The notes below the pieces were generated by a model, which had not been told where the DNA came from, made no database searches, and saw only the letters and a list, made by a program, of their open reading frames with translations. Shown one piece after another: positions 35,613 to 48,080 of a stretch of 64,000 nt of DNA (positions are counted from its first letter, which is position 1; every line of letters starts with the position of its first letter). Source of the DNA: Gonatopus flavifemur (lineage: Eukaryota > Arthropoda > Insecta > Hymenoptera > Dryinidae); the NCBI GenBank assembly GCA_018340375.1, contig JAFFJZ010000016.1:7075372-7139371 (forward strand). Direction: 5' to 3'. Both the position numbers and the translations under genes were made by a program.

Positions 35613-36599
35613 GGTTATCAGTGCTTCCCTATCAAAAATGGTGATAGAGTTTGATATTTTTCTTCTGTTCTTTTGGTTGAATTTTTCCTAACTGTATGAT
35701 GGAGAAAACACACACGCCCATTTGCTCCTGTGAGCTCATCTTCACATCCATTTTTCATATACACATCTTGTACTTTTAACAACTATTTCCTCACTTGGAT
35801 TTTTCAACTTTTTCATCATGTAAGGTTTGTGACTCTAATGAGAAATATGTGAATATCTATATATTATTGTTACCTAATATGTTGGAAATTCGAAATTTTC
35901 TACATCTGAATTGTTATACAAATTGGTTAATTTTGTGAATTAGAAAGAGGAAGAAAGAATTTGATAGTAAAAAAGAATGCAAAAGGAATAAGAGGATGAA
36001 AATTTGAAGAAAACAATTGTAAATTACAGATTTGTATTCTTGAGAGAGAGTCGTATCGGCTCGAAACGTCGAAGCGGCCAGAACTGAGAAATATATCGTT
36101 TCGAATATCCGTTTACTTGGGACTTTGGAATTATTGTTTCTTCCCGGTGGAATCTACATCTCATCTCATCAAGTACTGTTCCAACCGATGATAATTAATT
36201 TTTCTAAATATCATAAACCTCTGTCTTCCCGTGTACAAGCGATGAGGGTTGAACAACTTCATCCTCACAAAGGAATAATACAAATTTCCTCAACTTCCAG
36301 ATCAAAAATATATACTTCATCATATATCTTTCGTTTCATTTGAGTTGGAAACCGTTTGACAAGAACGGAAGGAGATAAAGTACTTGGTAAAAATCCGGGC
36401 CTCCAGAAAACTCTGGGCCTGAGGGAAACACCCTAGAAGCCCCCTTCCCCCTCTCGTCAGGCTTGTGTACGGTGAGCATTTTCGGTTTCAGATGAGATCA
36501 TTGTTAATATAATCGTTCCTTGCTCTGTCACGTGACAAAACACGTACAAATTAGTCTTGCCGCCACTCACCAGGAACGCGTACTCCTGTCATGCGCATA
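35613..36599. other. No gene recognised
   Basis: AT-rich. TCGGCTCGAAACGTCGAAGC near 36057 resembles the 3' ends of insect retroposons, but I cannot assign it. Confidence 0.35.
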
Positions 36600-36857
36600 C
36601 AATGAGAGAAATAATTACTGATTTACCAAGAAAATGTATCCTTGAATTTCTTCAAGAATACACATTCTTGATGAACAGTTGACATGTTGTAGACCCAAGG
36701 AAAATTCTCTTGAATCAAGAAAATATTTTTCCAATTCAAGAATTGTATTCTTAGCTTCAGAAAAATTTTCTTGTATCAAGGATACATATTCCTTAAGCAA
36801 CGGATTTCTTCGAACATGAAAGTATGTTGTTGGTGATAGTAATTATTCCTCTGAGTG
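36600..36857. mobile_element. 258-bp MITE with CA.T.AGAG ends
   Basis: The left end is CAATGAGAGAAATAATTACT and the complement of the right end CACTCAGAGGAATAATTACT, flanked by TA on both sides. The interior repeats TTCTTGAATCAAGAA and AAGAATACA words in both orientations. Same end type (CAC.CAGAG) and 2-bp duplication as the other CAC.G MITEs. Confidence 0.8.
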
Positions 36858-37059
36858 TAGGAAGAGGCGGTGATGCACAGCGATGTTCGTGCTCGGGGGC
36901 AAACTAAATCAGTAAAATCTTTTATTTATGTATTCTGAACTGCTTCCCGAGGTTTCCCCCACCATGCATGAGTCACTGGAACGGTAAATATTTTGTATCG
37001 ATTTTGTTCCAACCTTTTGGAACAGAGTCTGGAAATTTGAAACAAAATTTGGAATTATA

Positions 37060-38222
37060 TTAGGTGTATAACTTTGCTTCCGCCGTTTTTTCCCGAAATT
37101 CTAGGCTTTATTGTGGAAAACTGGTTATAAATTTATGATTCAAAGTATTGTCCATCGCCGGCCACTACTTTCTCCCATCCTTCGGGCAGCATACGAATTC
37201 CGCGTCGAAAAAACTGGTGATCTTTTGAAGCGATCCAATGTTTCAGTTCTTCACAAGGCCGGAAGTGCTGGTCAGCTAGGCCGTGTGCCATTCATCGAAA
37301 CAAGTGATAGTCCGAGGGAGCAACGTCTGGAGAATATGGCGGGTGGGGCAGGACTTCCCATTTCTAAATTTCCAAGTATGTCTTGATCACTTTCGCAACA
37401 TGGGGGGCGAGCATTGTCATGCTGTAAAATCACTTCATCATGTCTCTCGTTGTATTGCGGCCGTTTGTCTTTCAATGCTCGGTTCGACAACGATTGCCTG
37501 TGATTGTTTCAGTCGGTTTTAACAACTCATAATACACTACGCCGAGCTGGTCCCACCAAATACTGAGCATAACCTTGGAAACGTTAATATTCGGTTTGGC
37601 CGTCGACGTGGAAGCATGGCTGGAGTATCCCCATGATTTTCTGCGCTTGGGATTATCGTAATGAACCCATTTTTCGTCCCCAGTCACAATACGATGCAGA
37701 AATCCCTTCCGTCTTCGCCTTGCAAGCAGCTGTTCATGAACACACAAACGCCGTTCAACGTCCCTCGGCTTCAACTCGTACGGCATCCAGTTTCCTTGTT
37801 TCTGAATCATTCCCATGACTTCCAGGCGTTTTGAAATGGCTGGTTGCATAACTCACAATGATCCTGCCAATTTTTGTTGCGTTCGACACGAGTCTTGATC
37901 AAGTCATGTCTCTAATTCGGCATCTTCGAAAACCTTCTCTCTTCTACCGCCATGCTGGTCTTCGACGTTGAAAACACCGTTCTTGAAGCGTTGAAACCAC
38001 TCTCGGTACGTTCTTTCACTAATAGCGGCCTCACCATAGGTTTTTGAGAGCATTCGATGAGCCTCTGATTTCTTCATAATGAAGCAGAAAATTAAAACCT
38101 CCCGCAAATGACGAAAATTTGGCTCGTCAGCTGACATGTTTAATCGAGAATAACTTCATGATGCAGACACAAATCGACTAATATTTCGATGCAAAACGGT
38201 GGAAGCAAAGTTATACACCTAA
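37060..38222 (-). mobile_element. mariner D
   Basis: TTAGGTGTATAACTTTGCTT and its complement form the TIRs, flanked by TA. The minus-strand transposase begins MSADEPNFRHLREVLIFCF near 38137. It continues with YREWFQRFKNG, ERRLCVHEQLLARRRRKGFL, HRIVTGDEKWVHYDNPKRRK (first Asp), SIWWDQLGVVYYELL and LQHDNARPP (second Asp). Stops and frame changes break it, and the region after HDNARP is scrambled. Length 1163 bp, slightly short. Confidence 0.88.
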
Positions 38223-38870
38223 TATTATATTGAAACTTATCAAGTATAATAAGAAATCATTCCATTCAAAATGTTCAGATGAGAATTCCAACACTTTTTC
38301 CTCAACACGAGACATTTGTCAGACGTTCTGAAGAAATGGCTTCGGAAATGTAACTATTTCTACAACCTGATGGAAATATCAAATTGTTGCCACGCTTCAT
38401 GCTCTGAATTATTCCTCAAGAATCTTGTATATGTATTTCTTTGAAACGAAAATCAATGCATGTTTACGTTCGCTGTACCACAACTCGGATATCCGTGAGA
38501 GCTGAATTCCTAATGCTTTTGCAATACATTATGGACATCATCGCAGGTTGGTTTAGAAATCAGTAATTACATGGGAAGAACTGAAATGACTAATTATCGG
38601 ATCATGATCCAAGAGCAGAATTATCAAAGTAAGAATGGGATGATGGTAGCAGCAAACGGTCGATCACAGACCGCTATCCTTCTATTTCACCCTGTTCCCT
38701 ATTATCATATACAGCTTCGTTCACTCGCTACATCAATCCCACCCCAATCAGCTACAGGTGTGTACTACAATCAATGATGGCATTCATTTATATGAACGAA
38801 ACTGCACTAGAAAATCTAGTTTTCCGACAATAACGTATCTAGGGGGGTCCAACTTCATCAGAAATATTCG

Positions 38871-39082
38871 GTCACGATTCAGTTCGATGGAGAACGTCTC
38901 CAGCGCGAGGGCACAATGATCGCACCAACCTCAACGAATGAAAAATATCATCGTACAATGAAAATTATCATCCAATAAAAATCCATCATTGTACGATGAT
39001 GATTTTCATTTGCCGAGTTTGGTGCGATCAATGTGCCCTTGCACTGAAGACATTCTCAATTGAACTGAATGGTGACCAGGGT
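38871..39082. repeat. Hairpin inside the left TIR
   Basis: CAGCGCGAGGGCACAATGAT / GATCGCACCAA on the left pairs with TTGGTGCGATCAATGTGCCC on the right. The loop holds a second small inverted repeat around ATCATCGTACAATG. The right TIR lacks it, so it is a later insertion or left-end-specific. Confidence 0.65.
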
Positions 39083-40277
39083 GGGGTACGCATAATACTG
39101 TAGGTCTTATGCAAGGAATAATGTGCGCATAAAACTCATGCAGATAAGGGGCAAATTTTCTCGAGCGTACCAGCTCAAAAATTTTTACCTCCCCAATCTT
39201 TCTGAAATTTCACTGAAATGTAGGACTAGTTAGTGACTTTTAATCCTATAAAGGATTTTGCTCTGGTACCTCTGGTTATCAAACTACAGGGGTAAAGAAT
39301 TCACAGATTTCGTTTAATCAGCTCTTCTGAAGATATAATTTCTCAAATTACATTTTTTTAAAAAATCATTTTCGATATCGCTTTTTGTAGCTTTTTTTCT
39401 GTTCTTTACAATGGAGTAATCTGTTTTTGTGAGAAAAAATTTTTTCCGACAAATTCGAAGATTCAAAGTTATTTTGGCATTTTTTTTCAATTTCGACAAT
39501 TTTGAGAATTTTTTGAGTTAGCTCATCTGAAAGCTGGATTCTTCAGCTTCAAAATCGTGTAGGAGATATTGTGGGAAAAAAATTTTATCTGGCATTGACA
39601 ACGGTTTGGAGCACGCGTGTCGCATATTCTTATTATCTCCTGATACGGTTCGTCATACTATTGACGCGGAATACAAGTGAAACGAACTGTTTTTCAATGA
39701 AATGTGATTTTTCAATCATGCCAATGATTTCATACAATTTTACCGTACCCTCATATCATCAAACTCCATCAATAACAGCTCTTGGAATTATAGAACATAA
39801 TCATGAATAAATATACATAATATCATAAATATGGAATAATTCTGCTCTCTAGAAAATACACTGGCTTCTTTACTGCATAACCCACACACTTCTGCATCGG
39901 GGAGAATGTTGGGAAACCTTTGTTGTAGACTCGGAGGCCTCAAATCTATTCATTTGAATTTGTGATCGATTTTTCTCAATTCGATGAACAATTGGAATTC
40001 TGTAAACATCTTCGATACATCAAACGTATCGACGATGTTCATTTGTTTTTCCTTGTTTATACGCATACTTCATACAACTTGATGTCACACGAAAAATCGC
40101 ATCGCATCACAGGATCTTGAATTGTAAGTAAAATTGTTTCAATTCTAAATATGATTCACAATTCGTGATGAGAATCAATTTTCTCTTTTCCAACTGGTTG
40201 ATTGTGTTTGTTTGTAGGCAATTCAATTATTAGATTAAATACAGCATTATTGACACAACATTTCTCGATTCTCAAAA

Positions 40278-42337
40278 ATGTCTGCAACTCAAACTTTCGT
40301 TGATCGTTGTTGTAACCCTTTGTACAAAATCCATCACAAATTCAAATCAAGAGATTTGGGAACTATTTCTCCAAATCTACATAAAAAGTTCCCCATTATC
40401 CTTCCCGGCGCCAAAGTGTGTGGGTTATGTAGAAAAGAAGCTGCTGCTTGTTCTGGAGAGAAGCCTCCAATTGATGCACAAGATGATTCGTTCGGTCATG
40501 TTTGACTCAAGGTATTGATATCTTATTTTCAATTGTTAAAAAGACAATTCGTACATCACTGAAAATGAATAATACATTTATGTGAATTACAATTAATTAC
40601 TACGATATGTTTCACATAATTCAGGATGACAATGATGATGGTATTGATGAACATGGTAATGACGATGGTTACCAGCCATTAGAGGAGAAACCAAGAGATT
40701 GTAATATTGAGGAACATGAATCGGCTATGGAGGTTCTTGATCAAATTAAGCAAGAATATGAAACTTCCTCGAGTGCTTCGAGAAAAGTATTACTCCTCAC
40801 GCTTGCGCCAAAATCCTGGGGTCGGAAGAGACTTGCTGACGAGTTTGAGGCTTCTGAACGCCAAGCTAGGAAAGCTATTGAACTGGTAGAAGAACATGGT
40901 ATTTTAACGTCACCATCTCCAAGGAAGGGTCATGCTTTAGCTTTTGAAATAAAAAATAAGATCATAAGTTTCTATAATGATGACGGAAATAGTCGTATAA
41001 TGCCGGGCATGGAAGATTTTGTTTCAGTTAAAAAAGAAGACGGATCACGAGAGCATGTACAAAAGAGATTGATTCTGTGCAATCTTTCAGAATTATATTC
41101 TGCTTTCAAAGATCAGAATCCTACTGTTCCGGTCAGTCTCTCTACATTCTCGCAGCTTAGAACTCGTAATTGCGTACTCGCTGGTGCTAGTGGAACGCAT
41201 ACTGTTTGCGTTTGTGTCCATCACGAGAATGTCAATTTAATGCTTGATGCGATAGATATTCAAAAATTAACATCCGGTACGAATAATCCAATCGCCACTT
41301 ATCATGATGCTCTTCAAATGTTTTTATGTCAGAATCCATGTGTCGAATGTTATCTCAATGAATGTTCATTATGTCCTGGCAAAGAGGGTTTCCAGAATTT
41401 TTCACAAACAGTTTTCGAAGACAATTGCATCGAAAAACTTGAATATCAAATTTGGCAACAGGCTGATCGTAGCACTTTGCGTACTGAAGTTGCAGATGCG
41501 GAAGAGTTTTTAGAAGAACTTTCTCGCTGTCTTTCGAAACTCAAATTCCATTCATTCGTTGCGAAACAGCAGTCATCTTTTCTCAGAAATTTGAAGGATA
41601 ATTTACAAGAAGGAGAATTTTTAGTTTCATGCGATTTCGCGGAAAATTATGCGTTTGTAGCCCAAAATGCTACACAGGGTTTCCACTGGAACAACGACCA
41701 AACGACAATTTTCACCACTGTCATTTATTACAAACAAGGGAACGAACTCAGTCGTCAGAGCATTGCTATTCTATCGGATGATTTGAATCACGATACAATC
41801 GCGGTGTACGAATTCCAAAAAATTATGGTAGCGTACCAGAAAGAGCATTTTCAACTAAGAAAAATTTTCTATTTTACGGATGGAGCATCTCAGCACTCCA
41901 AGAATAGATATAATTTCAAAAATCTTTACTATCATTACAAAGATTTTGGAATAGCAGCTGAATGGCATTTCCATGCAACCGCTCATGGAAAAGGGCCTTG
42001 TGACGGTATCGGTGGTAATCTGAAACGACTAGCAGCTCGAGCGAGTCTTCAAGCGAGGTCTAAGCAGCAAATTTTAAATCCTGATGCGCTTCTCGAATGG
42101 GCAAAGAGGAATCTATCAGAGACTGTTGTTTTTTTCAGTCCGAAGACAAAACATGAAATCACTGCTAAAAAGCTCAAAACTCGCTTCGGAACTGCAAAAA
42201 CAATCCCAGGAACGCTCAAATATCATTGTTTCATCCCCACTTCGAACATGACTTTGCATTCACGGGTATTTTCGTCATCATTGAATGTAGATGTTTTCCC
42301 AAAGATGGAAATTCAAAAAAAGAATGGATACGAATAA
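40278..42337 (+). CDS. Transposase-like protein of the 4.5-kb element
   Basis: The main exon (from the acceptor after TTCAG, about 40625) to TAA at 42335-42337 is fully open, about 570 codons. An upstream piece at 40278-40505 with CGLCRKEAAACSG (C-x2-C) looks like its first exon, but the donor near 40510 is not certain. Main-exon features: an acidic N-terminus; a winged-helix-like stretch WGRKRLADEFEASERQARKA; CVCVHHENVNLMLDAI; a cysteine cluster CQNPCVECYLNECSLCPG; SCDFAENYAFVAQNATQGFH; FYFTDGASQHSKNRYNFKNL; EWHFHATAHGKGPCDGIGGN. The Asp residues in SCDFAEN and FTDGA, followed by the HGKGPCDG block, are candidate catalytic sites. This set occurs in a widespread insect repeat protein family of uncertain superfamily. 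The intact frame suggests recent activity. Confidence 0.72.
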
Positions 42338-43366
42338 GGAATTGCGCTAAATATACTGCTCCGAGCAGAATTATTACATATTTATTATATTATGTGTATT
42401 TATTCATGATTATGTTTCATAATTTCAAAAGCTGTTATTGATGAAGTTTGATGATATAAGGGTACGGTAAAATTGTATGAAATCATTGGCATGATTAGAA
42501 AATCATATTTCATTGAAAAACAGTTCGTTTCACTTGCATTCCGTGTCAATGGCATGACGAACCGTGTCAGGAGATAATAGGAATATGCGACACGCGCGCT
42601 TCGAACCGTTGTCAATGCCAGATAAGATTTTTTCCCCACAATATCTCCTACACGATTTCAAAGCTGAAGAATCCAGCTTTCAGATGAGGTAACTTAAAAA
42701 ATTTTCAAAATTGTCGAAATTGAAAAAAAATGCCAAAATAACTTTGAACTCGTTAAATTTGTTGGAAAAAATTTTTTCTCACAAAAACAGATTACTCCAT
42801 TGTAAAGAACAGGAAAAAAGCTACGAAAAACAATATCGAAAATGATTTTTTTTAAAAATTTAATTTGAGAAATTATATCTTCAGAAGAGCTGATTAAACG
42901 AAATCTGTGAATTTTTGACCCCTGCAGTTTGATAATCAGAGGTACCAGAGCAAAATCCTTCATAGGATTGAAAGTCACTAACTAGTACTACATTTCAGTG
43001 AAATTTCAGAAAGATTGGGGAGGTAAAAATTTTTGAGCTGTCACGCTTGAGAAATTTTCCTCCATAATGCAGATAACTGAAGGGGGTTTTCCGCATCATC
43101 TTTTTTCATGGTCAAGTTGGGTTGTAATTTCAAAACTATACATTGTTCACCATTCCACCACTCATAAATATCTATTTCATATATTCTGAATTTTGAATTC
43201 CAAGTTGAAATCAATTTCACAATGTTTTATGCATTTTCTGCGTATTCTGCATATTTTGTGCATAGTCTGCGCATAGTCAACGCATATTACTTATCGCTCA
43301 CGCACAGAACCCATCCCTGATCGTGACTGAGTATTTCTGATGAAGTTGGATCCCCCTGAACGTATC

Positions 43367-45205
43367 GTCGGTGACATGACTAAACGTAACCTATTCACCT
43401 ATTCATTGTTATCTATTCACCTTTTGACTGTTCGCCTATTATTTTCCATTTTCTATCGAAGGGAACAACCAAATTCGTTCTCCGGAATTTTTTATGAGCA
43501 TTTTAATTCTCATAACTAGCACATTCTCACATTTTTTGGAATCCATCTCTTCTCGAGACTTGAAAATTTGTGGCATTTTATCATGAAAAAAATCTGAAAA
43601 CAGAACAGACATGTTACCTTGTATCGTGTGACTGACAAGATATCATCGGCGATAACTGTGGTTTGATCAGAATTCATCTTTACATTCATTGATATTTCAA
43701 TCAGATTATCAAGATAAAATATCTGAGAATTATAATCAAATACAGCGAACTTGATATAATGGACTGTTCAAAGCTGGGATCGTATGATGAAATTATTCAT
43801 ACTTGATATTTATCGATACTAAAGTTGATAAGGATTCTCTTCATACCATTTGTGACTTTCCTTCAATGTTTCATGTCTTTCCATAATCAGTTTGAAAAAT
43901 TTCATCCGCTCACCATGTTTCTCCACCTAAACGTTTTCCCTGTTCGGATTTAAGAGAACAACGATATTGAGCGCTGCAAGTGTATTTTACATTCGAATGT
44001 GTATCAAACTATTATTCTTCCATCAAATCACATGTACATGAAATAATAGAAATCCTCGTGACAAAATCCACATGTATTTCCAAGCTACATGAGAGAAATC
44101 ATCTTCAATTTCATAAATTATCTCTTTTTAGGCAATCTATTTATCCACATCATCCTACGAATCATAACGATAATCCTCGTCGTACTCATACATCACACGA
44201 ATAGAACGGTTTTCTCATCAAGGAACGGTAGAATCAACGAAGAGGTATAATCGCTTCTAATTTCAAGGATGTATGGGAACAGATTCGAAATAATTAGGTG
44301 ATACAACGATGGTCAATTATCAACGTCCATTAACATCGTGAGGATTTGATGGTCATCTTTCCTGAAATTTCCTGATCAACTATTTGTCACAAATCCCATG
44401 GAGAATTTAGGTGGAATATATCGTGAGTCATTGCTTCCAATATTGAGAGAATCAATAAGGAATACCGTAATATCAGCATAAAGTTTTGAAATTCAGTAAT
44501 TCAATAACCAATTCCCAAGTTTGTGCAATCATGAAAATCAAGGGGGAATGGAATGTAATACAAATTTTGATCCCTCCTTTTATTTCCTCATTAATATCCA
44601 TCGTAATATTACATGTACTACACATATTCCCTATTATTTGGATGATGAGAAATGCAAATCAAAATCAATTATCAGATTAATGTGATCTGAATAGTCATAA
44701 TCATTGTCGTCAATGGGAGATTTATACTCTGACAATTAGGATAAGAATCACGATGGTTTGATGCTATAGGGAATGCTGTGATACCCATACTCAGACAGAA
44801 AGATTTGCTCGAAATATTTTGTCACATAGTGTCGCGTAAACATACTAGCATAAACTTCGTTCAGCTTGCAATCATGCATAAAATGTGAACATTTTGTCTC
44901 CATTATGGTGTCGTCACCTCGTTTTGCTGTCAATAGAAATGCTTATCCGGTAGCATCTTGGTATCATGACACGAACATTTCTTGGCATGCGTGTTACCAT
45001 TATGATGGCATTATTGAGACATTTTTTCATCTTGGTGTTGTTTTTGGCTTTTGTAAAGCAACCGTGTGAGTCAAACTTTTTATTCTAATTGCTTTCATTT
45101 CAATGATTGTTTCAGCGAGAAGCCGGGAATTTCTTGTTTTGATAACGATCGAACTGGATGCTTTCAAAATATGATAGGAAAGAGGATTTTATAAATATCG
45201 TCTTC
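43367..45205. other. About 1.8 kb without a recognised gene
   Basis: AT-rich sequence with only short frames; I see no exon, RNA or repeat structure that I would defend. Confidence 0.4.
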
Positions 45206-45211
45206 TCTTTC

Positions 45212-45327
45212 ACACCCTAGCGTGTATGAACTCCGTCCCGCTCTGGCCCAGTCCTGGGCCCATATTGGCAGGATGGGGCCCAAGCTGGGCCGGTGTAGGC
45301 CTCATGGGACATACATGCTAGGGCAAT
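45212..45327. repeat. GC-rich hairpin repeat with GGGCC words
   Basis: CCTAGCGTGTATG at the left and CATACATGCTAGG at the right form the outer arms. The core repeats TGGCCCAG, TGGGCCC and CTGGGCC in both orientations, so several folds are possible. It stands out sharply from the AT-rich surroundings. Confidence 0.6.
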
Positions 45328-45737
45328 ATTGAAATGCGTGAATTGAGATTCTTCTTCCTGTAAAACGTTTACTTCGATGAAAAGTCGGATACCTCTTATT
45401 TTCATCCTGACGCAACGAGTGTGTTTTGAGAGTATGAAATAAGGAAGAATTTGTCGATATTTTCCGTTCGAAGAAAATTGTGAAGATTCGAATGACTCTC
45501 ATTTAATAACGTATTGTTCCGGAGTAATTTTTCAGCCTCATTGGATCTTTCTACCAACCACATTCAAGTTTTTGAAAATGTGAGAAACAAAACATTTCAT
45601 CAATCTATTGTTCCCATTTGACCAACTATGACTGATATTGAATGAAAGCGTCAAAATAAATCTTCTCCCCTACGAAATCTCCTCTTTAGTGAGTGACCTT
45701 ATTACGGATTGCATCGAACATAAGGTAAGGTAAGGTA

Positions 45738-46640
45738 AAAAGTAAGGTGAATTTTGAATTTAAGCTTCGCGGGCTTGACATTTCAGGCTAGTTCTTTTTT
45801 TCTCAAGTTGGCAAGACTGTGAATGACATCTGTGCCAAATTTCATGTCAATGTCATTATCAGTGATACATTTACGCTTGTGTTCACCAAACGACCAAGAG
45901 TGCATTTTTCGATTTTTACAATGTCTGATTTAATCGAGCAGAGAAGTGCAATCAAATTTTGTTTGCGGGATGAAATTTTGGCTGCGGAAACTTTGAGAAT
46001 GTTGCGAAAGGCCTTTGGTGATTCTACCATGTCGCAGAAAAATGTTTATAAGTGGTACAAAGACTTCAAAGAGGGTCGAGAACATGTTGATGACTTGGAG
46101 CGCTCCGAACGACCATCGACGTCAACAGATGACCAACACGTCGATGAAGTGAAGGAATCAGTGCTCAAAAATCGTCGGTTGACTGTTAGAGACCTTACTG
46201 ATATGATCGGAATATCAGAAGGACCTGTGAAAACCAGAATTATGGGCCAACAACTCTTGATTTTTGCATCACGATAATGCACCGTCTCATAATGCACTCG
46301 TTCTTCGTGACCATTTCGCCAAAAATTCGACGCATATCGTTCCGCAACCACCTTATTCGCCTGATTTAGCTCCGTGTGACTTCTGGCTATTACCAAAACT
46401 CAAGAGACCACTCCGGGGGAAGCGTTTCGAGTCAATTGAGGAGATAAAAGCTGAATCGAAGAAGGCGCTGATGGCTATACCGGAAAGGGACTATTTAGCA
46501 TGTTTCGATGATTGGAAAAAACGTTGGCATAGGTGGATTTTATCGAGAGGGGATTACTTTGAAGGGAAGGAAATTGATGTAGAAGAATACATGAAGATTT
46601 TTCATTTTATAAACAAATTCACCTTACTTTTTGCCCACAG
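45738..46640 (+). mobile_element. mariner B copy 2, same internal deletion
   Basis: It matches 17248-18159 over nearly the whole length, including the deletion junction CCAGAATTATGGGCC and the frame change that follows it. The left TIR is cut short: CTGTGGGCA is replaced by a TAAGG microsatellite (45722-45740). The right end TTTTTGCCCACAG is intact. The N-terminal frame 45921-46277 and the C-terminal frame 46264-46596 are both open. Confidence 0.88.
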
Positions 46641-47610
46641 TGACATTTTGAGAAGAATTGTCGCAAATATTCGGAATGACTCTGTGGTTTCCAGCGTCGT
46701 AACCTCTGAAGAAACAAAATAATAATTTTTCCCTTAGGAAAATTTACACCATTCCGACCGAAATGATCAGAATGAAGTCAATTTCCCTAAGGGTTCTTCA
46801 GAAGAGAATATGAATGAAGATATAAAAAATATGGAAGTACTATATGACTCCTGATACTGATGTTGATGTGAAATCAAATTTTTAGAATCGTATGGATATC
46901 TAATTTGTACACTCAATATCCATGAACTATATATAATACTACCAGAGAACACGAAGGTTCAAGGAACGTTCAATAGAGTCGCATTGAGTGTCCAGACATT
47001 TGAAGGTTCATTCAGCATTCCATTCTATGAAGGTGAATTAATGTACAATAAACCTACATTTTTGAGTCTAAGAGTTTTATGTTCGTCTGAGAACAGTAAT
47101 TGAATTCTTGAAATATATTATTTGTCTTAAATACAAATGACTTCCTAAAGAATTCAACAAAATGAAAAATTATAATTCCACATTAATTGACATTGAATTA
47201 TTGACATCAACAATCTTTCTATTTTCAAAAGTTATGCATCAAAAATCCATCAGAATGATGACAAACAAATTTTCATGCAGTCATTTATCCATTTCCTTTG
47301 AATAATATATTGATTGCACTGAATGAGTATAAAAACAAATATTTATCCAAAAAGAACTGTAAGATTTTAACTTGCTATTGCAATAAAATTGAATCTGTAA
47401 AAACGGGAAATTGCAATCAGCAATTTTGCCCTTCAAGAATGAACATTCTATTCTCTTCAAAGTTGCAGTGTGTGAATTCACCCGAGGGAAAATGATGGAG
47501 CGATATTTTATTGATATCGGAAACAGAAACTATCAACTAAACGTCATGTTCCCAACTTCTCAGAAAATGTTGAATGATACGTCTTTTAAATATCCAGTAG
47601 ATATCTACAA
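46641..47610. other. About 1 kb without a recognised gene
   Basis: AT-rich; only short frames without motifs. Confidence 0.4.
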
Positions 47611-48080
47611 CCCTAGTGAAAATGATTATTATATGCCCCCTATATGAATGTTCTATATAAAAAAGATATAACCCTACTTAATCATATGTGAACCCTATGG
47701 AATCCCTCTGTGAATTCATATATGTGCCCTATATATTTCTTACAGAATTCATGTATAAGTAATTATCTATATGTGTTCAGAGTATTATTATGCATTTTAT
47801 GAAGTATTGATAACATATATGGATAATATATATATATACCCATACACAAACCCATAAATAAATTTTGAAAGGAATACACCCTAACAGCACGCCCACCGAA
47901 GGAGAAACGAAGAAGTGGTGGAGAAATGTCCCGCGATATATATATATATATATATATGAACTTATATTGGGATTTTGTGGAGATAATATATGATTATTCG
48001 GACCATATATGTGTATGTAGGCGCCATATATGGTTATATATAGATCACGTAGAGGTCATATATGAATCATTTCCACTAGG
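47611..48080. mobile_element. 470-bp CCCTAGTG element with CATATATG words
   Basis: The left end is CCCTAGTGAAAATGATTATT and the right end AATCATTTCCACTAGG. CATATATG words are scattered inside, denser at the right (47990-48065). An (AT)n run lies at 47938-47957, and a short CTCCAC-type piece of another repeat at 47880-47930. It is a short relative of 21202-23324. Confidence 0.7.

Larger units (their letters stand above)
38840..43358 (+). mobile_element. 4.5-kb DNA transposon with long TIRs and 8-bp TSD
   Basis: AACGTATC flanks both ends (38832-38839, 43359-43366). The termini are TAGGGGGGTCCAACTTCATC and, on the complement of the right end, CAGGGGGATCCAACTTCATC. Inverted-repeat arms extend inward for most of 39085-39810 and 42400-43080 at high identity, with differing patches outside. 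One gene lies between them. An 8-bp duplication with CAGGGG ends would suggest hAT, but the protein is not hAT-like, so the superfamily is open. Confidence 0.82.

Noticed and set aside
38840..43358. hAT assignment from the 8-bp duplication
   Set aside because: The protein has no hAT dimerisation (hATC) motif or BED finger; its motifs belong to another family.
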